Shown: positions 37,401-44,908 of the stretch, piece by piece
Layout of the letters: each line of letters opens with the position of its first letter
Position numbering within the stretch: the first letter of the stretch is position 1
Assembly (NCBI GenBank): GCA_012934845.2
Contig: WNNJ02001554.1
Span: 1 to 64,000 of the forward strand
Source of the DNA: Pomphorhynchus laevis
Lineage: Eukaryota; Acanthocephala; Palaeacanthocephala; Echinorhynchida; Pomphorhynchidae
Direction of reading: 5' to 3'
DNA: 64,000 nt
Position numbers and translations under genes: made by a program
The notes under the pieces: generated by a model
The model's database searches: none
What the model was told of the DNA's origin: nothing
Seen by the model: the letters and a program-made list of their open reading frames with translations, nothing else

Positions 37401-38184
37401 ATTTTTTCTAAAATTCAGCAATAAGTATTCCTCTTCATAAATATTACCAGGTAAACTTGTACATATAGCAAAGTAAAAATCATTTAGAATTCTGGTGCAT
37501 CTTAGTTGCATTTCTCTAATACTGCTATTTCATTGTGATAATACTTACGTATCATTTTTTATAAAAGAAGAACACGTTTACTTGCATTGACAAAATTTGT
37601 GACAATTCGTTCTTTAAGCAAAAATTCAAATACTGCCTATGCGCCAATGCGCTAGTTTTCGTTGTGATTTGTTTTTGCGAGATCATTCTTAACAAGATGC
37701 TTCCTGCGATCATCCCGATATCCTTTTACGGGTGATAAAAAATCGTTCCGAGATATTTTTACGGATGCTTTCTATGTATTAATATGTATATGATGTATTT
37801 GTGACATCAATATATATAACTCTAATAAAATCACTATTGGATCGCGCAGTGATCCAATAGTGATTTTATTATATAGTTATTTTATCACAAATACATCATA
37901 TATATAATAATATGCAAATATATGGATATATATATATCTTTTTAAACTATCGTATAAGCGATATGGATTATCTTATAAGAACTATATCTTGTGAGCGATA
38001 TGGTTCATCCTTACTGTAATTGACTTATTGTATTTTTGTACTTAGTTCATTGGATTTGTAAGGTTTTGCATTGTCTTTGCTTAGGTATCATGGAAATAAA
38101 TTGGATTTATGGACAAAAGCGTTTCGATTGCTACTCACCAATCTTAAATGGTCATTTGCTTGGTTAACTGCGCATGTGCAGTAG
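19259..38184 (+). CDS. BECN1: Beclin-1 (ATG6), 13 coding exons
   Basis: Core subunit of the class III PI3-kinase (VPS34) complexes that start autophagy and sort endosomes. Exons: 19,259-19,436; 22,139-22,208; 23,656-23,695; 23,739-23,798; 26,140-26,429; 26,475-26,537; 26,584-26,667; 28,245-28,308; 28,357-28,445; 34,387-34,503; 34,557-34,599; 36,304-36,404; 38,085-38,184. All introns are GT-AG, all phases match, and the reading is open for 432 codons to TAG (family about 450). Residues 35-38 (CIYC) and 115-118 (CENC) match beclin's two CxxC pairs. A Glu/Lys-rich coiled coil spans about 150-245. The C-terminal conserved domain has NVFNLAFEIG, VDWFEINLGIG, KLPLYNSHRKIVFW (aromatic finger VFW at 347-349) and WTKAFRLLLTNLKWSFAW. 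The BH3 stretch is weak (IPSIFDLIKDENKLDYPICE). Five introns are 43-53 bp; the others reach 5.9 kb and carry retroelements. The first exon is least certain: an acceptor at about 19,349 with an upstream start exon is possible. Confidence 0.88.
20569..20802 (-). repeat. Direct repeat pair with GAAACGT motif, beclin intron 1
   Basis: Copies of about 60 bp at 20,569-20,628 and 20,742-20,802 share TACGTTTTACG(T)(A/T)TCGGT and TTTTAATGTTAGCTGACGAT, 173 bp apart. On the minus strand the second reads ...AAAAGAACCGAAACGT, like the tail of PLE-type hammerheads. They may be the tandem end repeats of the PLE relic just downstream. Confidence 0.5.
20880..21610 (+). mobile_element. Penelope-like element relic in beclin intron 1
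   Basis: Broken frames show, in order, the RT block VSPLVLAEIYM near 20,925, the post-RT box QLYRKPG near 21,080, and a GIY-YIG start with DCNYKHIGHT near 21,505-21,530. That is the usual PLE order, RT then GIY-YIG. It lies in the sense direction of beclin. It is old and broken several times. Confidence 0.6.
22139..23798 (+). CDS. BECN1: Beclin exons 2-4 (linker and BH3-like part)
   Basis: Exon 2 (22,139-22,208) is Asp/Asn-rich linker with no strong similarity. It is accepted because its phase and its strong GTAAGT donor fit. Exon 3 is 40 bp (23,656-23,695). Exon 4 (23,739-23,798) encodes IPSIFDLIKDENKLDYPICE, aligned with the human stretch LFDIMSGQTDVDHPLCE that ends the BH3 helix and starts the second CxxC. 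Intron 3 is only 43 bp. Confidence 0.75.
22996..23531. repeat. Three tandem copies of a 178-bp unit, beclin intron 2
   Basis: Units start CACTGAAT(C/T)T(C/A)CGATAATT at 22,996, 23,174 and 23,353 (periods 178 and 179 bp) and differ at only a few positions. No coding frame or promoter was recognised in the unit. The near identity points to recent duplication. Confidence 0.95.
23917..25697 (-). mobile_element. RTE-like LINE relic, antisense in beclin intron 4
   Basis: Minus-strand frames show an APE endonuclease start with NIHVGTWNVISPAGKKPELV (25,257-25,697), then VLLGDFNAHVGSDSSTWKRV (24,615-24,983). A linker region follows with RWQDWMLDKPGNTKHCVRAR (24,439-24,675) and a start of the RT region to about 23,917. 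The catalytic RT motifs are missing, so the 3' half is lost. At least six frame breaks. The endonuclease resembles the RTE/SR2 group. Confidence 0.7.
24920..24961. repeat. 19-bp inverted repeat inside the RTE relic
   Basis: ATAGAACGGTGGAATCTCC at 24,920-24,938 is mirrored exactly at 24,943-24,961 with a 4-nt loop. It interrupts the endonuclease coding sequence of the LINE, so it arose after insertion. Confidence 0.85.
26140..26667 (+). CDS. BECN1: Beclin exons 5-7 (coiled coil, start of C-terminal domain)
   Basis: Exon 5 (26,140-26,429) begins NCVILLKSELNDELENL and turns into a charged coiled coil. Exon 6 (26,475-26,537) continues it with SFEERNILRHQLRMKQEEA. Exon 7 (26,584-26,667) ends in CNVFNLAFEIG, matching TNVFNATFHIW of human beclin. 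Introns 5 and 6 are 45 and 46 bp. The exon 7 donor GTACAT is weak. For exon 7 the nearer AG at 26,587-26,588 would put a stop in frame, so the AG at 26,582-26,583 is chosen. Confidence 0.85.
27285..27430. repeat. Degenerate minisatellite, beclin intron 7
   Basis: A unit of about 20 bp of the form ACTGACTTGTAATTTATATA repeats six or seven times with drift (ACTTGTAA, ACTTGAAA, ACTTTTAA, AATTGAAA). Confidence 0.7.
28245..28445 (+). CDS. BECN1: Beclin exons 8-9 (core of conserved domain)
   Basis: Exon 8 encodes FDDDGFGVINGCRLGLLEGI, aligned with QFGTINNFRLGRLPSVP. Exon 9 encodes VDWFEINLGIGYVALIMTSI, aligned with [20 protein letters not shown]. The intron between them is 48 bp with GTAAGT and TCTTAG. 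Exon 9 ends in phase 2 before a 5.9-kb intron. Confidence 0.9.
28543..28589. repeat. 18-bp inverted repeat, beclin intron 9
   Basis: ACAAAACACAGAGTTGCA at 28,543-28,560 is mirrored exactly at 28,572-28,589 with an 11-nt loop. It lies about 100 bp past the exon 9 donor. Confidence 0.85.
28600..30180. other. AT-rich intron 9 DNA, nothing seen
   Basis: Very AT-rich, with short palindromic runs such as ATATTATTAATATTATTAAAT near 29,680. No coding block or element was recognised. Confidence 0.5.
30189..31540 (+). mobile_element. LINE RT fragment, sense in beclin intron 9
   Basis: A 241-codon frame (30,189-30,914) covers the reverse transcriptase: SYRSIALLNHTYKLLSFAVT, motif A (TIFIDFAKAFDSVNRPLLLF), motif B (RGVTQGDPLSSTLFAFFVAD) and motif C as VMYANDLAMM. 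The last has Asn in place of the first catalytic Asp of YADD, a change expected to impair polymerisation. Later frames at 31,009-31,245 and 31,230-31,532 give the post-RT region, ending in CVFCGSPCASLLHVFSCPH, a Cys/His knuckle. It is 5'-truncated with a few shifts. A diverged relative lies at 60,835-61,640. Clade unassigned. Confidence 0.75.
31951..34002 (-). mobile_element. LINE-like element with 683-codon ORF, antisense in beclin intron 9
   Basis: One uninterrupted minus-strand frame carries a reverse transcriptase: LVPLDKCPGVRPIGIGEVLR, CAGQRCGLEFAIHSIR, motif A (CILVLDAKNAFNCINRSVAL), motif B (EEGFTQGDPLSMAAFAAA) and motif C (HHWYADDGACVG). A C-terminal region follows with CICGNNFNITYGLSCQVGG, RHNTIRDNIAVALRDVC, ARLDIACNNLF and RSFMDVCVFNP, a possible nuclease domain. 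The N-terminus is truncated near 34,002. I recall this RT type from many marine invertebrates but cannot name its clade with certainty. Absence of stops over 2 kb suggests a young insertion. It lies opposite to beclin transcription. Confidence 0.8.
34287..34386 (+). repeat. 50-bp tandem duplication of a 3' splice region
   Basis: Two 50-bp copies (34,287-34,336 and 34,337-34,386) differ at one base. Each contains a branch-point-like CCTAACC and ends in AATTGAAG, the acceptor of beclin exon 10. Only the second AG gives the right protein. The first would add 50 nt and meet an in-frame TGA. Confidence 0.9.
34387..34599 (+). CDS. BECN1: Beclin exons 10-11 (aromatic finger)
   Basis: Exon 10 encodes YNVCPLANYSYVEEKL and KKLPLYNSHRKIVFWNSD, aligned with RLVPYGNHSYLESL and ELPLYCSGGLRFFWDN. 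Exon 11, 43 bp, encodes FDSGLVALLNCFKQ, aligned with FDHAMVAFLDCVQQ. The exon 10 donor is GTTCGT, chosen because it alone gives the right phase. The acceptor of exon 10 lies at the end of a 50-bp tandem duplication. Confidence 0.9.
34640..35085. repeat. Tandem duplication, about 225-bp unit, beclin intron 11
   Basis: The block starting ACTCTAAATTTAGATTTATT is repeated once with near identity, the second copy missing a few bases near ATTAAAATTAT. AT-rich, no coding content. Confidence 0.9.
35985..36115. repeat. Short tandem duplication, beclin intron 11
   Basis: About two copies of a 63-bp unit containing GTTGTTCATAAATATAGTCG and ending CAAACTCTGTT. It lies 190 bp upstream of exon 12. Confidence 0.85.
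36304..36404 (+). CDS. BECN1: Beclin exon 12
   Basis: Encodes FKFPYTIDSHYLIDSTQSRY, aligned with [20 protein letters not shown]...YSIK. It ends in phase 2 at a GTTAGT donor; joining to the next exon restores Lys-Tyr. The stronger-looking GTAAG at 36,455 is excluded because a stop precedes it in frame. Confidence 0.85.
37824..37870. repeat. 20-bp inverted repeat, beclin intron 12
   Basis: AATAAAATCACTATTGGATC at 37,824-37,843 is mirrored at 37,851-37,870 around 7 nt. Looser pairing extends outward, since GATGTATTTGTGA near 37,793 mirrors TCACAAATACATC near 37,885. Confidence 0.85.
38085..38184 (+). CDS. BECN1: Beclin exon 13 (C-terminal end)
   Basis: Encodes WTKAFRLLLTNLKWSFAW followed by LTAHVQ and TAG. 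It is a near match to human [20 protein letters not shown], the membrane-binding C-terminus. This is the strongest single exon for the family call. An AATAAA run near 38,338 could serve as polyadenylation signal, before the antisense PLE that begins at about 38,750. Confidence 0.95.
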
Positions 38185-38749
38185 ATTATGTTAAACTCGT
38201 ATTTTAATCAAACTTATACTATGGAAATTTAGCAATTATAAGTTTTTTCTATTTTGTTTTTCATTATTTTAATAATTTATACATTTAATAATTTATTAAG
38301 TAATAATATATTAATAATATTAATATTTAGCAAACGGAAATAAATAAAAAAAACATGCATTATTTTAAATCCAAAACATTCATCATTTATAGAGTATTAA
38401 GCAAGCGGCAAAGTAAAGGTTTTTGCAATTCAACATTTTAACTCGTGGCAATATTTAAGCACCTGCTGCTTTTTTTCATTTGAAAAGTTATGGTCCTGAA
38501 GGTGGCATCAGTAGCTGCTTTAATATTTAAAAAAAACTTTAATTTGTTCTACATAAATAGAAAACAGTTTTAAAACTGGTCATAGTTTTTTTTAATTAAA
38601 ACGTGTGTTCATTTAGTTGAAATTTTATGGATTTAATATTTTGCAAACATTAGATATCCTGAAAAATCTATTCTGAATCAATCTTTCAGTAATTTGTTAA
38701 TATCGTTGAGAATTGCTTTCGGGTCAAAAGTAACTTTTTTTATTGCGAA

Positions 38750-40085
38750 CCATCCCCGAGAATACAAAAAGAACTTTATTTATTTGATATTTCGACTGTA
38801 CTTAGCAGTCCTTTTCAATCTAAAAATAGAAGAAAAATATTACACAAAAAGAAAATTCCATTAAAAATAATGTAACTAAGTTATAGCCCCATTGGCAATA
38901 GCTGATTTCATTTTGGCAACCTTATCACGATGTTTAGCAAGTTTACAGTTTACATCTTTTTGTACGTCTTGTGGAGGGAATTTTAAGGACCAGTTGGATT
39001 TATTTCCTTCCATTGTAGGAAAGATGGAAATGTACAATGATTCCAAAACGAGCCTACGTCCTAACTGTTTTTCTTTATGTAGAATATCTGTGCTTTCAAA
39101 ATCAATGTTGTGGCCGGTCTCAATAACATGATTGAATATTGCTGAAGATGTATCACTTTTCTTCAGGTTGTACTTATGTTGGTACGTTCTCTTTTTTAAA
39201 CCTTGTTTAGTTTGTCCAACATAGGTCTTCTCACAATCTGAACACGGAATGGTATAAATTACACATTGTGATGCTGCAACTGGTTTCCTTTGAAAAATGC
39301 CACTAAGTCTCGCACCAGTTTTGTAGTACACTTTTATACTGTTCTTAAACTTTGAAGTTAACTTCGACAATCGTCTCTTTAAAGTATTATTGATGAACGT
39401 TGATTTAACGTGTTTCATATCTAGCTGTGCCGTCGACGTTCTAGGCAACTGGCTTGCCCTTATCGCAATTGTAAAAGACCGTTTTATAGCCCATTCCGGA
39501 TATTGACATTCCCTTAATATGCAATTTATTCTCCTATACTCTCTGTGTCTGTATTCTCTGTTACTGCATACCGTCAGGGCTCTTCTGAACAAAGAGCTGG
39601 CCGCTGAAATTTTGTATCCTTCCGGGATATATGTGGTCCAAGGAGTGAGCGTATGTGGGATATTCGGTTTTCTAAAAACGTCTGTTAAGATGATGTTATT
39701 ACGTCTTAACACTTTAACATCTAGGAAATTTATTACATTTTCCATGTCTTCACAATTAACTTTCCACTGAATTGCCTTGTCATGTTTGTTAAGTATTTCC
39801 TCTAGACCTATTATTTTTGGGTCTGTATCAAGCACGGCGAAGACATCGTCGACATACCTATACCAATGCTTCAAGCTTTGCACCCTATTGTGTATATTAC
39901 ATTCCCATTTTGTCATATAGAGATCAGCAAGTGAAGGCCCTAATGGGGAACCCATAGCCACACCATCAATTTGTGTGTAAATATTGTTATTGAAATAGAA
40001 AGCAGATTTGCATGTACACCATTCTATCAAATTAACCCAATCTTTACGTTGTAGTTTCGGCTCATTACAAAATATTAACAAAAGT
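38750..40085 (-). mobile_element. Penelope-like element, RT then GIY-YIG, 5'-truncated
   Basis: A 401-codon minus-strand frame (38,876-40,081) has the PLE RT signature DGVAMGSPLGPSLADLYM, the catalytic box YRYVDDVFAVLD, and the post-RT boxes NFLDVKVLRRNN and DVFRKPN. At the C-terminus is a GIY-YIG endonuclease: VIYTIPCSDCEKTYVGQTKQ, then KRTYQHKYNLK. This is the canonical PLE order. The N-terminal half of the RT is missing. Downstream, at 38,786-38,812, a degenerate hammerhead core (GGACTGCTAAG...CAGTCGAAATATC) precedes AAATAAATAAAG, as at other PLE ends. The reading frame is intact, so the insertion looks recent. It lies about 570 bp past the beclin stop, antisense. Confidence 0.9.
38786..38812 (-). 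ncRNA. Degenerate hammerhead core at the PLE 3' end
   Basis: The minus strand reads GGACTGCTAAGTACAGTCGA then AATATC. CTGCTAA stands for CTGANGA and GAAA is kept. Pairing between the two is possible through GTA/CAG-like bases only weakly. It is best read as a family relic rather than an active ribozyme. Confidence 0.4.
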
Positions 40086-40141
40086 AATTTGTTAATATTT
40101 AATTACCGATCCGAATTCATTAATAATTTATCCTGAAAAAT

Positions 40142-41270
40142 TTTCGCCTTCATTATGATTACGGCTTTTCTTCCTCCTCCGTAGCATGGTTTGACTCATA
40201 TCTATCAGACCGTTCCTTTCGCAACCGTTCTAATTCATCATCCTCCCCTCCCATCCCTATTTTTTGCGGGGTCCCACAAGGTTCAGTCCTAGGTCCCCTG
40301 CTTTTCTCTCTTCTGCTTGGCGATCTATCTCCGTTTATCAAACCTTACTCCTTTAAGGTCATGCAATACGCCGATGACATTCTAATCTATGCTCATGCAC
40401 CCGCACATCGCATACACGATATCGGCATTTCTGCCTCCAACTGTCTTTCTTCTATCTACAAACGTCTCTCCAATCTCCATCTCGTTCAAAACCCCGAAAA
40501 GTCTAAAATAATGTGGATCCTCCCCCGTAAACCAAACATATCTCCTCCCACTGTATATTTTGCTTCATCGATCATTCCCATAGTCCACAATCTCACTTTC
40601 TTAGACTTCCATTTCGATGATCACCTTTCCCTTAAACCCTTCGTCCGTGACAAGGTCCGCTCATCTAACTTAATTCTCCGTGACATCCGCCGTATCCACC
40701 CCCTTATCGACTTCCGTTCTTGTATGTCTCTTCTTTCATCGCTTCTTTTCCCTAAAATCGATTACTGCCTTAGCCTTTTCGCCAATTCTCCAAAATCCAT
40801 CATCCTAACCCTACAACGAATAATCAACACCGCCGTTCGAGTGCTCTTTCGTCTCCGTCGCTTCGACCACACATCTACATATTTTGCCCAACTCTCCTGG
40901 CCCACCATCCACATCCGCATCAAACTCTGCCTTCTTCTCGTTACTTTTCGTCTCATCGCTGTCGGCTCCCCATCGTTCATCAACCTTCCTTTCTTAGACG
41001 ATACTCGCCCCACCTCGCTATCGCTTCGTTCCTGTCATACCCTCTTACTCCACGTTCCTAATTACTCCAACAACTACGGTCTCCGATCCTTCCTCGTCGC
41101 CGCCTCACTCGCCTGGAATCAACTCCCTCTCGACGTCCGCCGCGCCCCTCCTTTATCACATTCAAACACCTCCTCCGTTCACACCTTCTCGACACCTGAT
41201 TCACAGTCTTGTTTTGTTGTGGTCATGTAAGCGTGCGCTGGCACGCATTTGCCACGTTAAAATAAATCTT
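40142..41270 (+). mobile_element. CR1/Jockey-like LINE (family B), copy 2
   Basis: This copy matches the LINE at 4,737-5,865 closely and starts abruptly inside the RT, at CGCCTTCATTATGATTACGG. Motif B is in the first segment and a 289-codon frame follows from 40,361 (MQYADDILIYAHA, then SYLSD-type finger lost). The C-terminus HTLLLHVPNYSNNYGLRSFL and LAWNQLPLDVRRAP is readable in one frame here, unlike in copy 1. There is one frame change near 40,341-40,361. The 3' UTR hairpin GCGTGCGCTGGCACGC is present at about 41,229, then AAAATAAATC. It lies directly next to the truncated end of the PLE. Confidence 0.85.
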
Positions 41271-41274
41271 TTTT

Positions 41275-42610
41275 TATCATTTAACTAAATGTATTGGATA
41301 GTTTTCCATTTAAACTACGAAACTTGAAATTACTAATTCTAATTGTAAAAATAATTTATGAGGATCAAAATATGTTAATCTGTTACATAAATACCTGTTT
41401 ATCATAAATTTTAAGTATCCGTAAATTCTCGTTCGAACGAATGTTCATTCTCGCATTTGCCAATGAGCAATGGTTTTACGTATTAATAGAATATAATTGA
41501 AACCAATGTTTTGTTGCTGTCTCGTTCCTATATATTTTAAATTAATATATTTTAAATAGAACACTAAAAACATGTTATAATGAATAGTAAGTTTTCCGTT
41601 TTGAGAAGTCACTTAAAAAATACAAAATTATTATAAATTTCGCTATGCCGCTGTGTTCAATCTAGAAACGAACCTAAACCTTATATTACAGTTATTGCTT
41701 TAAACGCCTACTTATCTAACATTACTCAGTGATTATATCATATTACACTATTGTTTGATGAGCATCATAATAAACTTTCATAATATAATAAATGACACCA
41801 AGGCAATCAGACTCGTTATATTTAACGGCTGTATCTATATTTGTAACAATTAAGGTTTTAGCCTCTTGGCTCAATATCGGTGCAGAAGTCGAATGGCTTC
41901 GGTACATTAAAAATAAATGATGTTAATCCATTTTTTAATTTGGAATTTCGGAGCATGTTCAATAAACACTAATTTGTTTTTAAATTTCACTTGCAGTAAG
42001 AATAAATAAAGAAACAAAATAGAAAAACAAAATAAAGAAAAACAGACATTAAAATCGACGACAGATCTTTAGCTATAGCAATAGATCTGTCGTCGAACTT
42101 AGTGCCAACAGCTAAAAAGTGCAGCGCCGTCTGAAAATGTCCCGGATTCTTTTCCAGATACGCCTAGCAACCGCACACGACTCAGCCGTTTATGTCGTAG
42201 AAAGGATGGACTTCCTGGTCAACATGTGCAAGGGACGAAATTAACGTGTTTGAACATAAGCTTATTTATATAATTATAATTATAATTATTCATATTATTA
42301 ATATGTTAATTATTTAAGATATTAATGAGCATTAATTAATGCTAAATAAATTTTACATTAATTTAAAATAACACATGTGTCAATGACATTAATTTAAAAT
42401 GACACATGTGCCACTCAGATATCCTTATTTTTTGCACATCGATTCTATGATTATAGTCGTATGCTTCTTTCAAATTTTATTTAAGCAAGGATATCGAGGT
42501 AAAATTATAACGGATTGTATATTAAAATTAATTTTATAAGTGATGTAATAAAGAAGAAATATTAATTATTGTATCCATGGATACGTGTTCATCGTTATCG
42601 ATATTTAATT
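41275..42610. other. Intergenic DNA, nothing coding seen
   Basis: AT-rich, with a GC-richer patch at 42,090-42,240 that may be LINE ORF1 debris. An inverted repeat (TCGACGACAGATCT at 42,055-42,068, mirrored at 42,083-42,096) lies next to it. No gene recognised. Confidence 0.45.
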
Positions 42611-42658
42611 TTCTAGGTTAGAAAAATAATAATTTATTTTGCAATATTATACTTTCTC

Positions 42659-43258
42659 ATGTTGTTGGTGCTTTTCCCAATAAGTGTATTTTCGTGGTCC
42701 ATCTCAGACATAAAACCAATTGATCCGCCTCCAAGAAGTATACCGGACGAGTATATCTATTCAAGAGTGTTTGATATCTATGGTCTCTATGATATGATCA
42801 ATACATACAGGCTAATACATGATGTGCAAGTGCTGTGGATTAACAGCACTACCATTAACGTAGCAGCTGATGAACTCCTTAAATATTACCAAAATCAGCA
42901 GTATGTATCAAATCGCGAAGACTACACTGTTTTATTTTTTAAAAAGGAAGTAAGCGAAGCGGAATCTTTTGATCACGTCGAGGAGTTACTAGAACATATT
43001 ATATGTACCAACCGAACACCAAAGGTACCCTATCCCAACCATCTTACTGGACCAATCAAGCCTTATGAAATTATCGTCTGGGCAACTTTGCATATGATAG
43101 GCATTGACTGTTTAACCATAGTAAAAGACGGCAAAATAACAGTGTACTGGTCAATTGTATTGGACAAATATGCGCCTGGCTACACAACAAGTTACGAGAG
43201 AAGAAAAAATCTGAATTCATGCCCTCGGAGTAACGAATGCTCACCATGGAACGAGTAA
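42659..43258 (+). CDS. Secreted protein, probable divergent CAP-superfamily member
   Basis: A 199-residue protein with a hydrophobic start (MLLVLFPISVFSWS) that reads as a signal peptide. The body follows the CAP (SCP/TAPS, GAPR-1-like) order: an N-terminal helix with MINTYRLIHDVQVLWINSTT and AADELLKYYQNQQY. Later comes YEIIVWATLHMIGIDCLTIV, aligned with the family's TQ(L/V)VWK.T..IG.G, then GKITVYWSIVLDKYAPGYTT, aligned with the VV..Y.P.GN signature. The canonical cavity His/Glu set is not obvious, so it may be a structural homologue only. Cysteines at IICTNR, GIDCL and NSCPRSNEC suggest disulphides. The frame is open upstream to an AG at 42,616, so an extra 5' exon is possible. It could also be a protein family I do not know. 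Confidence 0.6.
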   Translation: MLLVLFPISVFSWSISDIKPIDPPPRSIPDEYIYSRVFDIYGLYDMINTYRLIHDVQVLWINSTTINVAADELLKYYQNQQYVSNREDYTVLFFKKEVSEAESFDHVEELLEHIICTNRTPKVPYPNHLTGPIKPYEIIVWATLHMIGIDCLTIVKDGKITVYWSIVLDKYAPGYTTSYERRKNLNSCPRSNECSPWNE

Positions 43259-43590
43259 ATAGAGAAAACATTTTGGTGATTCTCCTAAATGTTAACTGAA
43301 ATGAGTTTGATCAAGAAACAAGAAAGTGTGTACGAGTAATTTACCTTCCGTTTATACGATAAATTGAATAAACCTATACAGTTTGACTTTAATATTGCGT
43401 ATTTTTAGAACTTTGTACCGTAATTATATCATATTATTTGAATCATAATAAACCTTTATTGCATATAATATTATGATATTAATATTAATATTAATATTAA
43501 TTATAATATTAATATTTTATTGAATATAATATTATGATAATATTGATTAATTATTTTACTACTTCGTAAAATAATAAAATATTTATGCGA

Positions 43591-43667
43591 ATCATTAGTT
43601 GGCTCTTTCTCCGAGCAAAATAAAACTATTTTTCTTATTTTTCTCTGAGAAAGAGCCAACTGATGAT
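43591..43667. repeat. 21-bp inverted repeat
   Basis: ATCATTAGTTGGCTCTTTCTC at 43,591-43,611 pairs with 43,647-43,667 with one mismatch over a 35-nt loop. The surrounding DNA (43,430-43,780) is a chain of ATTAATATTA-type palindromes. Confidence 0.8.
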
Positions 43668-43799
43668 TACAGTCTCTCCGAACGCAAATTGAAAAGATTA
43701 TTTTGAATATTATATAATATTACTATGATAATATTAAATATGATCAATAAAATTATTATAAAAATTTACATATTCATCCTTACTCCTTGTTCTAAGATT

Positions 43800-44125
43800 T
43801 TTTTATTAATTTAGATTAAATTATAATTAATTACTCTATTATTACATTATTTTAATTATTCGATTCGTATGTTTTTATCAATTGTTTTATGATTTTGCTT
43901 TTATTTTGTTTTATGATTTTGTTTTTCTTTTCTTTTTCTTTTCTTTAAATTTTTTTGCTTAAAATGTGTGATGTTCAATTTATGTTGTATGCATGTTTTG
44001 TTTTTCTGTGTTTTCTTATTCATTTTAATTCATTTTATTCTTTTCCTTTTTAAGAAGCGGAAATGCGGGGCACATCAACGCTTGTACTTTTGTATAAATG
44101 TAAAAAACGAAATTTTGTGAACATT
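43800..44125. other. T-rich intergenic DNA
   Basis: A long T-rich run with no coding frame. It precedes the PLE-type end at 44,131. Confidence 0.4.
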
Positions 44126-44130
44126 TTATT

Positions 44131-44215
44131 GTAATCCTGATGATGATAGTAGGAACGATCGAAATATTGTATGTTTTCAAATAAATGGAAACTATTTTCT
44201 TCTTTGTTCCAATAA
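44131..44215 (+). mobile_element. PLE end fragment with hammerhead-like core
   Basis: CTGATGA at 44,137-44,143 and GAAA at 44,161-44,164 are followed by TTTTCAAATAAATGGAAACT and a sequence ending AATAAAACTATA. It is similar to the arms of the 2,835-3,025 foldback (AATCCTGATGATGATAG shared). Only the end of the element is here. Confidence 0.55.
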
Positions 44216-44377
44216 AACTATACAGACATAAATGTTTTTTATGTTTTCGATTCTGTTTTATCGCTCAATTTCAAATGTAAAACCTTATCAATACACTATA
44301 AATTCACGTAAGCGTATCTTTTTTGTATCAACTCCTTTCAAAGTTTAACCAACCATTTAATTGAGCCATTCATTTGA

Positions 44378-44481
44378 GTGGTCCATCTCAGACATAAAAC
44401 CAATTGATCCGCCTCCAAGAAGCATACCGGACGAGTATATCTATTTAAGAGTGTTTGATATCTATGGTCTCTATGATATGA
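44378..44481 (+). pseudogene. 104-bp partial copy of the 42.7-kb secreted protein gene
   Basis: The copy matches 42,694-42,797 with about two differences and covers WSISDIKPIDPP to the start of the INTYR helix. Its ends do not fall on splice sites. It is a recent fragment duplication, now abutting a Naiad fragment. Confidence 0.85.
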
Positions 44482-44487
44482 TATATT

Positions 44488-44908
44488 ATTCTCCTGTGGT
44501 AAGCTGATTAATAGTAAAAGCTCGAATATATCTAAGATAAACATTAGGAAAGATTATATATTTGATAAAATTAAAAATAAAATGAAAATAACAAACAATT
44601 ATAAAAGGAAAGATAAAATTAACAATGATATGTATAAAGAACTTACTAAATTAAAGGATAACTATATAATAACAACTATTGACAAAGCTAGTAATAACTT
44701 TGTCTTCATATGCAAAAAGCTTTATTATGATATACTAATGAAAGAGGTTAATTCTAATGATTTAAATGTAAATCCAACATATGAACGTAGTGAGTTGAGT
44801 TTTGAAACAATTATTACAAGTCACTGTTCTATAATGGATAAAAAGGGTATAAAGGTTGAATCAGATAATAAAACTATACCTATATTATATTGGAATCTAA
44901 TTCTCCTG
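44488..44908 (+). mobile_element. Naiad PLE fragment with 9-bp flanking repeat
   Basis: From about 44,499 the sequence matches 51,520-51,915 of the larger Naiad copy with a small number of changes. It encodes MKITNNYKRKDKINNDMYKE and NYIITTIDKASNNFVF, the N-terminal RT region. The nonamer ATTCTCCTG occurs at 44,488-44,496 and again at 44,900-44,908, exactly bordering the fragment, like a target-site duplication. Confidence 0.75.
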
